This document shows, piece by piece, positions 1 through 5,171 of a DNA stretch of 6,049 bases (within the stretch, counting starts at the first letter, position 1; every line of letters begins with the position of its first letter). The notes beneath the pieces were generated by a model. It was not told where the DNA came from. It did not search any database and saw only the letters and a list, made by a program, of their open reading frames with translations. The position numbers and the translations under genes are program-made. Source of the DNA: an uncultured Collinsella sp. (GTDB taxonomy: Bacteria > Actinomycetota > Coriobacteriia > Coriobacteriales > Coriobacteriaceae). Where the stretch lies: positions 1 through 6,049 of the forward strand of contig CATYJC010000103.1 in NCBI GenBank assembly GCA_958407555.1. The letters run 5' to 3'.

Positions 1-27
1 TCCTCCGTCCCCTAGGGTCATTTTCAA

Positions 28-175
28 AACTATGGCTGTTTACTACGATGAATCGCTCAACCACGACCACGCCAAAAACCGAAAAAATAAAACCCCAGCT
101 AGATGGCTTGCACTTTTCGGTGAAAAGCCCGTGTGATTGGAATCCCTCGATTCATCGTAGTAAACCGGTATAGTT
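28..175. repeat. Imperfect 28-bp inverted repeat enclosing a 92-bp spacer
   Basis: The left arm (28-55) and right arm (148-175) are reverse complements at 25 of 28 positions. The shared core reads TTTACTACGATGAATCG in the left arm, and the three mismatches cluster near the outer end of the arms. The 92-bp spacer (56-147) includes a small perfect hairpin, CTTTTC-GGT-GAAAAG, at 113-127. No credible reading frame fills the element; the short plus-strand frame starting at 133 has no ribosome site and no recognisable product. The shape fits a small non-autonomous mobile element (MITE- or REP-like), a structured RNA, or a remnant of a dispersed repeat. I cannot tell these apart from a single copy, and no target-site duplication is evident around the arms. 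Confidence 0.6.
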
Positions 176-222
176 GCGATTTGGTAGCATTTTCCAGCAA
201 GCCAAATTGTCTCGCTAAACGC

Positions 223-257
223 AAAAAGCCCGACCTCCGCATGGGAGATCGGGCTTT
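223..257 (-). terminator. Rho-independent terminator of argS
   Basis: Read on the minus strand, AAAGCCCGA (257-249) pairs perfectly with TCGGGCTTT (233-225). The stem continues through one mismatch into four more pairs (GGAG/CTCC) closed by a short loop. The T tract ends at 223, giving five T residues immediately after the G+C-rich stem. It starts 44 bp past the argS stop codon, where an intrinsic terminator is expected. On the plus strand the stem is followed by only three T residues, so it should act mainly on argS. Confidence 0.88.
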
Positions 258-301
258 CGAGGCTCAGTCAAACCAAACCAACGCAGTCAAACGACCAGCG
301 C

Positions 302-2155
302 TTACATCTGCTCGGGAGCGGAGACACCAACGAGGGTGAGCACCAGGGCGAGCGTCACGCGGACGGCGTCGCAAGCGGCCAGACGGGCGCGCGAAAGCTC
401 GGGGTCGACGGGACGGCCCTCGCTCGGCAGGACCTGGCAGGCAGCGTAGAAGCTGTGGAAGTCGCCGGCGAGCTCCTCGGCAAAGTGCGTCAGACGGAAC
501 GGAGCGCGGTCGCGAGCGCAGCTGGCGATGAGGTCGGTGAGCTCGTTGAGCTTACGCGAAAGGGCGAGCTCGGTCGGGTCGGTCAGCAGCGAGTAATCGA
601 CGTTCTCACCGACGGCCTTGGCGGCGACGGCCTTCATGCCCATCTCGGCGGCCTGCTCGGCGGTAACGTCGGCGGCACGACGCAGGATGGAGCACACGCG
701 AGCGTGAGCGTACTGCACGTAGTACACCGGGTTGGAGTTGTCGCGCTTCTTGACGGCCTCAATGTCGAAGTCGACCATCTGGTTGGAGCTCTTGGAGATG
801 AGCGTGTAGCGAGCGGCGTCGGAGCCGACCTCGTCAACAAGCTCCTGCAGGGTCACCATGGTGCCCTTGCGCTTGGACATACGGACGGGTTTGCCGTTGC
901 GCAGCAGGTTGACGAGCTGGCCCAGCAGAACCTCGAACTTGCCGGGATAGCCAAGAGCGTCGCAGACGCAGCGGACGCGCTCGATGTAGCCGTGGTGGTC
1001 GGCGCCCCAGATGTCGATGACGTGGTCGACGCGCTGGAACTTATCCCAGTGATAGGCGACGTCGGAGGCGAAGTAGGTGTACTCGCCATCGGACTTGATC
1101 AGGACGCGGTCCTTGTCATCGCCCAGGTCGGTGGAGCGGAACCACAAGGCGCCGTCCTTGGTATAGAGGTAGCCCATCTTGTCGAGCTTCTCAAAAGCGC
1201 GGTCGACGGCGGAGGTGCCGGCGGTCTCGCCCTCGGTGTCCTTCACATACAGCGAGCGCTCGGAGAACCAACGATCGAAGTCGCAGTTAACGGCATGGCA
1301 AAGGTCGCGCATGTTGTCGACCATCTTTACATAGCCGCGCTCGCGGAAGCTCTCCATGCGCTCCTGCGGATCAGCGTTGACCCACTTATCGCCGTCGGTG
1401 CGCCAGAACTCGGCGGCCTCGTCGATGATGTAGTCACCGCCGTAGGAGTCCTTGCCCAGAGTCTCGGCAAAGTTGTCCTGATACGGATGGGTCTCGGGAT
1501 GCTCGTCGTTCTCGTCGGCAACAAAGGCGTCGCGGTCGGCAATCAGCAGCTTGTGAGCCTCGTCGATATCCACGCCCTGCTTGGCGATGATGTCGGCAAG
1601 CTGCATATAGCGCGTGCTGATGGAGTTGCCGAAGGTGTTCATCTGAGAGCCGTGGTCGTTGATGTAGAACTCACGCTGGATGTCGTAACCGGCGTGGTCC
1701 ATAACGCGGCAAAGGGAGTCGCCCAGAGCGGCCCAGCGGCCATGGCCGATGTGCATGGGGCCGACGGGGTTGGCGGAGACGAACTCGACCTGGGTCTTCA
1801 GGCCGCCACCGACGTTGGACTTAGCGAAGTCCATACCCTTCTCGCGGGCCTCGCCAAAGATGGCGTTCTTGACGGCAACGGAGAGATAGAAGTTGATGAA
1901 GCCAGGACCGGCGATCTCGACCTTCTCGATTGCGGGGTCCTCGGGCATATGGGCAACGACGGCCTCGGCGATCTTACGCGGAGCGCAGTGAGCCAGCTTG
2001 GCGGACTTCAGGGCCATGGTGGAGGTCCACTCGCCATGAGAAGTATCGGCCGGTCGCTCGATAGCGCAATCGTCAAGTTCAAATGCGGAAAGGTCGCCGA
2101 CCTCCTGGGCCGCAGCAAGCGCAGCGCGTACCAGCTCTTCAATCTTCTCGGGCAT
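302..2155 (-). CDS. argS: Arginyl-tRNA synthetase (ArgRS, class Ia)
   Basis: This cytoplasmic enzyme (EC 6.1.1.19) charges tRNA-Arg with arginine using ATP. The 617-aa protein has the family layout. An N-terminal tRNA D-loop-binding Add1 domain spans about residues 1-90. The catalytic Rossmann fold follows, with ANPVGPMHIGHG at 129-139 (HIGH at 135-138) and EFYINDHGSQM at 162-172. The KMSKS-equivalent loop is RMSKR at 425-429, and many ArgRS depart from the canonical form here. The C-terminal DALR-type anticodon-binding domain covers about 475-617, including YYVQYAHAR and the typical end VSAPEQM. The frame stays open 43 codons further upstream, but the ATG at 2155 is preferred. It has a near-perfect AAGGAGGA site just upstream, and homology-like sequence begins there. 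The stop is TAA, followed by an intrinsic terminator. It is divergent from the CarD-like gene and transcribed alone within the window. The length is at the upper end of the bacterial family and no key motif is missing. Confidence 0.97.
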   Translation of the reverse strand: MPEKIEELVRAALAAAQEVGDLSAFELDDCAIERPADTSHGEWTSTMALKSAKLAHCAPRKIAEAVVAHMPEDPAIEKVEIAGPGFINFYLSVAVKNAIFGEAREKGMDFAKSNVGGGLKTQVEFVSANPVGPMHIGHGRWAALGDSLCRVMDHAGYDIQREFYINDHGSQMNTFGNSISTRYMQLADIIAKQGVDIDEAHKLLIADRDAFVADENDEHPETHPYQDNFAETLGKDSYGGDYIIDEAAEFWRTDGDKWVNADPQERMESFRERGYVKMVDNMRDLCHAVNCDFDRWFSERSLYVKDTEGETAGTSAVDRAFEKLDKMGYLYTKDGALWFRSTDLGDDKDRVLIKSDGEYTYFASDVAYHWDKFQRVDHVIDIWGADHHGYIERVRCVCDALGYPGKFEVLLGQLVNLLRNGKPVRMSKRKGTMVTLQELVDEVGSDAARYTLISKSSNQMVDFDIEAVKKRDNSNPVYYVQYAHARVCSILRRAADVTAEQAAEMGMKAVAAKAVGENVDYSLLTDPTELALSRKLNELTDLIASCARDRAPFRLTHFAEELAGDFHSFYAACQVLPSEGRPVDPELSRARLAACDAVRVTLALVLTLVGVSAPEQM

Positions 2156-2158
2156 AGA

Positions 2159-2166
2159 TCCTCCTT
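2159..2166 (-). promoter_or_regulatory. argS: Ribosome binding site of argS
   Basis: AAGGAGGA on the minus strand lies three bases before the ATG at 2155. It is an almost full anti-Shine-Dalgarno match and decides the start against the longer open frame, which reaches an ATG at 2284 that has no comparable site. Confidence 0.85.
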
Positions 2167-2454
2167 GTGTTAAAGCCCCCGAGCTCTTGGTCACTCGTAG
2201 GGCAAAAGCCAGAGTTTGTAGCACTCTATCACAAGCGGTAGCTACTGTCGCAGGGTAAAGCCAATAGATATTGCATATGCACAAAAATGACTACCGCTCT
2301 TGCGCGACGGTACAAAGTTGGCGGTTTGCCTGCAGTTTATACACGTTCTAGAAATGCATAAACGTATGAATAAGCCGTTCTAATTATCGAATACTCTAAC
2401 CTATCGAAGTTGTGTGCTTTTCCTGCATAAAGTAATGGTTTGCGCACGTCAGCG

Positions 2455-2463
2455 TGGTATTCT
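2455..2463 (+). promoter_or_regulatory. Candidate extended -10 promoter of the carD-like gene
   Basis: TGGTATTCT carries a TG dinucleotide one base before TATTCT, a four-of-six match to TATAAT. Initiation about seven bases downstream would leave a leader of roughly 25-30 bases before the ATG at 2498. No good -35 hexamer sits 16-18 bases upstream, which is tolerable for an extended -10 promoter. A short inverted repeat, ATACG-taaatt-CGTAT (2468-2483), overlaps the expected start point and could be an operator or leader hairpin. This is inference from sequence only. Confidence 0.4.
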
Positions 2464-2488
2464 TAACATACGTAAATTCGTATAAGTT

Positions 2489-2493
2489 GGAGG
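2489..2493 (+). promoter_or_regulatory. Ribosome binding site of the carD-like gene
   Basis: GGAGG lies four bases before the ATG at 2498. It supports this start over the overlapping frame starting at 2454, which has no such site and no recognisable product. Confidence 0.8.
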
Positions 2494-2497
2494 TAGC

Positions 2498-2983
2498 ATG
2501 TTCTCAATCGGTCAACACGTCATTCATCCGGGTCAGGGAGTCTGCACCGTCGTCGGCTTTAGGGACGACACGCCGCAGCCCATGTTGTTGCTCGAGGCCA
2601 AGCAGGGGCATGCGCAGACGATTCTCATGTACCCCGTGGCGCAGGCCGACCGTCTGCATGCCGCTATCTCCCAGCAAGATGCCGAGCACCTGCTGAGCCA
2701 CTACGACGAGCTGGAGTGCGACACCTTTACCGAGCGCAATAGCTCGCTCGAGGAGACGCACTTTAAGCAGCAGCTCAAGCTGGGCGCGCCCGAGACGGTT
2801 CGCGTGGCAAAAACCATGATGCACCGTATTCGCCAGGCCGAGGAAGCAGATAAAAAGCCCAGCTCTTATTACATGCGCGTACTCAAGGAAGCCAAGCGCC
2901 GCTCCATCGAGGAGTTCGCCGTGGCCCTGGGCGTCACCGAAGAGGCCGCCGAAGCCCGTCTAGCCCAAGCCGCCCTCAACTAA
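2498..2983 (+). CDS. CarD/CdnL-like RNA polymerase-binding transcription regulator
   Basis: The 161-aa soluble protein opens with FSIGQHVIHPGQGVCTVVGF (residues 2-21). This is the typical beginning of the CarD_TRCF domain, a Tudor-like beta fold that binds the RNA polymerase beta subunit. Strands continue to about residue 55 (the LLLEA and TILMYPV segments). From about 60 on the protein is helical and charged, with LKEAKRRSIEEFA at 129-141, matching the C-terminal helical domain that contacts DNA upstream of the -10 element. Known family members stabilise open promoter complexes, notably at rRNA promoters, and some mediate stress responses. The protein has no tryptophan, so the wedge Trp of mycobacterial CarD (W85) is absent and the region around residues 82-90 carries other side chains. 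It is preceded by GGAGG, ends in TAA and is followed at once by a hairpin terminator, so it appears monocistronic. The family call is strong; its target promoters are unknown. Confidence 0.85.
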   Translation: MFSIGQHVIHPGQGVCTVVGFRDDTPQPMLLLEAKQGHAQTILMYPVAQADRLHAAISQQDAEHLLSHYDELECDTFTERNSSLEETHFKQQLKLGAPETVRVAKTMMHRIRQAEEADKKPSSYYMRVLKEAKRRSIEEFAVALGVTEEAAEARLAQAALN

Positions 2984-2986
2984 CCT

Positions 2987-3039
2987 GCCCACGCCAAAAC
3001 CACCACAAAGGGGACAGGCACCTTTGTGGTGGTTTTTTT
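2987..3039 (+). terminator. Hairpin terminator after the carD-like gene, repeat copy 1
   Basis: AACCACCACAAAGG (2998-3011) pairs perfectly with CCTTTGTGGTGGTT (3021-3034) around a nine-base loop, and the T tract runs 3033-3039. Two further A-T pairs can lengthen the stem to 16. The last stem bases and loop form GGGGACAGGCACC. The 40 bases at 2998-3037 recur identically at 3718-3757, and GCCCACGCCA (2987-2996) between the stop codon and the hairpin also recurs (3703-3712). Confidence 0.88.
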
Positions 3040-3057
3040 CGTTCTAGTCGTTCTAGT
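3040..3057 (+). repeat. Tandem 9-bp direct repeat
   Basis: CGTTCTAGT occurs twice head to tail (3040-3048 and 3049-3057) between the hairpin terminator and the ribosome site of the HD gene. It lies where the promoter or an operator of that gene would be expected. I could not assign confident -35/-10 hexamers in the 60-bp gap. Confidence 0.55.
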
Positions 3058-3088
3058 AGTATTCATTCTTAGCGATACCTACGAACAC

Positions 3089-3094
3089 AAGGAG
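3089..3094 (+). promoter_or_regulatory. Ribosome binding site of the HD-hydrolase gene
   Basis: AAGGAG lies six bases before the ATG at 3101. It fixes the start there and argues against the in-frame ATG at 3026, which falls inside the right arm of the terminator hairpin. Confidence 0.8.
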
Positions 3095-3100
3095 TCTTTT

Positions 3101-3700
3101 ATGGAAGAGCCGCTTTCCGCCGGAATCACCCGCGACCGTGCGTTCGAATTGCTCAACGAGCACAACAAAGACCCGTTCCACATCACCCACGGCGAAACGG
3201 TCGAGGGCACCATGCGCTACTTTGCGCGCGAGTTCGACCCCGAGAACGAGGAGTTTTGGGGCATCGTCGGCCTGCTGCACGACCTGGATTGGGAGGAGCA
3301 TGAGGACGACCCCATGAACCACACTATCTATGCGGCCGAGATCCTCGAGGGCGAGGGCGCCTCTCCCGATCTCATTCGCGCTATTCAGACGCACACGTCC
3401 GATTTCAACACCTCGCTGCCCAAGCCCGAGCTGCAGATGGAAAAAATCCTGTTTGCATGCGACGAGCTCACTGGTCTGATCGGTGCTGCCGTGATCATGC
3501 GTCCGAGCAAGAGCGTCATGGACTTTACGACTAAGTCGCTCAAGAAAAAGTTCAAGGACAAGCGCTTTGCCGCCGGCTGCTCGCGCGACGTGATTTCGCA
3601 GGGCGCCGAGATGCTGGGCTGGGAGCTCCCCGAGCTCTTTGACCGTACCATCGCGGCCATGCAATCCTTCGCGCCCGATCGCGATACCTTCCAGGCCTAA
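3101..3700 (+). CDS. HD-superfamily metal-dependent hydrolase
   Basis: The predicted soluble protein has 199 residues. The HD signature is visible: H30 in FHITHGETVE, the paired H60-D61 in GIVGLLHDLDWEEHED, then H74 and H98 as further candidate metal ligands. A second conserved block, CDELTGLIGAA (120-130) followed by MRPSKSV (133-139) and LKKKFKDKRFAAG (147-159), marks the family of small predicted HD hydrolases found in many Gram-positives and anaerobes. HD proteins hydrolyse phosphoester bonds of nucleotides or related substrates. The substrate of this subgroup is not known to me, so none is assigned. There is no signal peptide or membrane segment. An in-frame extension back to 3026 is rejected because it begins within the upstream terminator. 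The gene stands alone between two identical hairpins, so a homologous crossover between them would remove it cleanly. Codon use looks like that of its neighbours and gives no sign of recent foreign origin. Confidence 0.87.
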   Translation: MEEPLSAGITRDRAFELLNEHNKDPFHITHGETVEGTMRYFAREFDPENEEFWGIVGLLHDLDWEEHEDDPMNHTIYAAEILEGEGASPDLIRAIQTHTSDFNTSLPKPELQMEKILFACDELTGLIGAAVIMRPSKSVMDFTTKSLKKKFKDKRFAAGCSRDVISQGAEMLGWELPELFDRTIAAMQSFAPDRDTFQA

Positions 3701-3702
3701 CC

Positions 3703-3757
3703 GCCCACGCCACCTATAACCACCACAAAGGGGACAGGCACCTTTGTGGTGGTTTTT
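3703..3757. terminator. Hairpin terminator between the HD gene and proA, repeat copy 2
   Basis: The perfect 14-bp stem, AACCACCACAAAGG (3718-3731) with CCTTTGTGGTGGTT (3741-3754), has the same nine-base loop as copy 1 and is followed on the plus strand by five T residues (3753-3757). It serves the HD gene, whose stop ends at 3700. On the minus strand the same stem lies 14 bp past the proA stop, but only TTAT follows, so bidirectional use is possible and weaker. GCCCACGCCA at 3703-3712 matches the lead-in to copy 1. Five extra bases (CCTAT) separate it from the stem here. Confidence 0.82.
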
Positions 3758-3771
3758 CGTTTGCGAGGGGT

Positions 3772-5058
3772 TTAGGGGCGGACCTGGCCGGTGCCGCGGA
3801 GCTTGTATTTGTAGGTGGTGAGGGCCTCAGCGGCAAAGGGTCCGCGAGCATGGAGCTTTTGGGTCGAGATGCCGATCTCGGCGCCCAGGCCAAACTCGCC
3901 GCCGTCGGTAAAGCGCGTGCTGGCATTGGCGTACACGGCCGAGGCATCGACCGCGTCGAGGAAGCGCTCGCAGGCGTCCGTGTCCTCGGCAACGATGGCC
4001 TCGGAATGCATGGTGCCGTAGCGGTTGATGTGCGCGATGGCCTCGTCCTCGTTGGCCACGACCTTCACGCTCATCTCGAGCGCCAGGTACTCGCGGCCCC
4101 AGTCCTCCTCGGTCGCGGCAACGTAGTCGTCGCCCTCGGCAAGACCGGCATCGGCGCATGCGGCGCACGTGGCCTTGTCGCCGTGAATCAGCACGCCGTG
4201 GTCGTGCAGCTCGGCAACGACTGCGGGCAGGAAACGATCAGCAACGGCACGGTCGACCAGCAGCGACTCGGCAGCATTGCACACGCCCACGCGCTGGGTC
4301 TTGGCATTGACGATAATGTTGAGCGCTTTATCGAAGTCGGCAGATTCATGCACGTAGATGTGGCAGTTACCCGTGCCTGTCTCGATCACCGGCACGAGCG
4401 ACTCGCGCACGCAGCGCTGAATCAGGCCCGCGCCGCCGCGCGGAATGAGCACATCAACGATGCCGCGGAGCTTCATGAGCTCGCCGGTGGCCTCGCGGTC
4501 GGTAGACTCGATCATCGACACGGCCTCGCGCGGGAAACCCTTGGCCTCGAGCGCATCGGCCAGTAGCTCGGCAATCATGGCGCACGAGTGATACGCCAGC
4601 GAACCGCCGCGCAGGATGCAGGCGTTGCCGGTGCGGATGCAGATGCCCGCGGCATCGGCCGTCACGTTGGGGCGCGCCTCGTAGACCATGGCAACCAGAC
4701 CCAGCGGCACACTCACGCGGGTCAGGTCCACGCCGCTTGCAAGCACGCGGTGGTCGAGTACGCGGCCAACGGGATCGGGCAACTCAGCGAGCTTCTCCAA
4801 ACCGGCGGCCATGCCCTCGACGCGCTCGGGTGTCAGCAGCAGGCGGTCGAGGAGCCCCGCCGAAGTGCCTGCATCGCGCGCAGCGGACATATCGAGCTCG
4901 TTGGCGGCAACGATGGAATCGACGCCGTCGCGCAGCGCCGCAGCCATGGCATGCACGGCCTCCTGGCGCTGGGCATCGCTCGCCGTGGCAAGCGCGCCCG
5001 AAGCGGCCTTGGCCTCAACGGCAAGATCGTGAACGTAGGTGGCTATATCGACCGACAT
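3772..5058 (-). CDS. proA: Gamma-glutamyl phosphate reductase
   Basis: This enzyme (glutamate-5-semialdehyde dehydrogenase, EC 1.2.1.41) uses NADPH to reduce gamma-glutamyl phosphate to glutamate-5-semialdehyde, the second step of proline synthesis from glutamate, in the cytoplasm. The 428-aa protein is full length for the family (about 415-430). Visible blocks are VPLGLVAMVYEARPNVTADA (117-136) and ACILRGGSLAYHS (146-158). The active-site segment QRVGVCNAAESLLV (255-268) places the catalytic cysteine at C260. The C-terminal ProA signature STRFTDGGEFGLGAEIG (380-396) continues to KLHARGP (401-407), ending in TTYKYKLRG. The ATG at 5058 gives the standard N-terminus, with a modest AAAGGG site six bases upstream. 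The partner kinase gene proB, often adjacent, is not in this window, so proA is a single-gene unit here. It is divergent from an iminopeptidase-like gene and convergent with the HD gene. Confidence 0.97.
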   Translation of the reverse strand: MSVDIATYVHDLAVEAKAASGALATASDAQRQEAVHAMAAALRDGVDSIVAANELDMSAARDAGTSAGLLDRLLLTPERVEGMAAGLEKLAELPDPVGRVLDHRVLASGVDLTRVSVPLGLVAMVYEARPNVTADAAGICIRTGNACILRGGSLAYHSCAMIAELLADALEAKGFPREAVSMIESTDREATGELMKLRGIVDVLIPRGGAGLIQRCVRESLVPVIETGTGNCHIYVHESADFDKALNIIVNAKTQRVGVCNAAESLLVDRAVADRFLPAVVAELHDHGVLIHGDKATCAACADAGLAEGDDYVAATEEDWGREYLALEMSVKVVANEDEAIAHINRYGTMHSEAIVAEDTDACERFLDAVDASAVYANASTRFTDGGEFGLGAEIGISTQKLHARGPFAAEALTTYKYKLRGTGQVRP

Positions 5059-5171
5059 GAACGGCCCTTTCTCTTAGATGTTTGCCAACCATGGTAGCCG
5101 ATTTGCACGCATCCTCGCCGACGGCGGTAGAATTGGTCAACCCGAAACACCGCAACGAATGGAAGCATCAT
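5059..5171. promoter_or_regulatory. Divergent promoter region between proA and the iminopeptidase-like gene
   Basis: This 113-bp spacer must drive both genes. On the plus strand TAGAAT (5128-5133) is a five-of-six -10 match about 38 bases before the ATG at 5172. The nearest -35-like hexamer, TTGCAC (5103-5108), is weak and 19 bases away, so the assignment is tentative. On the minus strand no convincing hexamer pair for proA was found. No operator palindrome longer than CCATGG-sized motifs was seen. Confidence 0.4.

Larger units (their letters stand above)
1..301. other. Gene-free left edge, downstream of argS
   Basis: This stretch contains the inverted-repeat element (28-175) and the argS terminator (223-257), with about 47 bp of unassigned AT-rich sequence between them. 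The first 12 bases read GGGGACGGAGGA on the minus strand and share GGGGAC with the apex of the two hairpin terminators further right. An 8-bp palindrome, CCCTAGGG, lies at 10-17. A frame ending in TAG at 13-15 could be the tail of a gene left of the window, but four codons are too few to judge. I see no other gene here. Confidence 0.55.
2156..2497. other. Divergent intergenic region between argS and the carD-like gene
   Basis: This 342-bp spacer must hold the promoters for both flanking genes. It is visibly AT-richer than the genes, especially from about 2270 to 2490. On the minus strand the argS leader side contains a short hairpin, AGAGT-gctacaa-ACTCT, around 2211-2227. I see neither a T-box consensus nor a terminator/antiterminator pair, so T-box control of argS is not supported. 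No confident sigma-70 hexamer pair could be assigned for argS. The carD-like side has an extended -10 candidate, listed separately. No tRNA or small gene was recognised. Confidence 0.6.

Noticed and set aside
133..339. A 68-codon plus-strand open frame at the left edge
   Set aside because: It starts inside the inverted-repeat element, reads through the argS terminator and into the end of argS, lacks a ribosome site and resembles nothing.
455..2173. A 572-codon open frame on the plus strand opposite argS
   Set aside because: It is the mirror of a GC-rich coding frame. The translation is low-complexity (rich in V, G, A, L, D), resembles no family and has no ribosome site, while argS on the other strand has every expected motif.
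2205..2232. A tRNA anticodon-arm-like or T-box-like hairpin in the argS leader (5-bp stem, 7-base loop)
   Set aside because: No acceptor, D or T arms surround it, the conserved T before the anticodon is missing, and no T-box antiterminator sequence or terminator follows before the argS start.
2156..2284. A 43-codon N-terminal extension of argS beginning at the ATG at 2284
   Set aside because: The added residues do not resemble ArgRS, there is no ribosome site at 2284, and a strong AAGGAGGA site serves the ATG at 2155.
3026..3100. A 25-codon N-terminal extension of the HD hydrolase from 3026
   Set aside because: The start lies inside the right arm of the upstream terminator and yields a hydrophobic run (VVFFVLVVLVV) from the hairpin, T tract and tandem repeat. 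The ATG at 3101 has a good ribosome site. The apparent signal anchor is an artefact.
3850..5097. Several plus-strand open frames opposite proA (3850-4566, 4588-5097, 4688-5032, 4737-5060)
   Set aside because: They are shadows of the proA coding frame in GC-rich DNA, with Arg/Ala/Gly-rich or biased translations and no ribosome sites.
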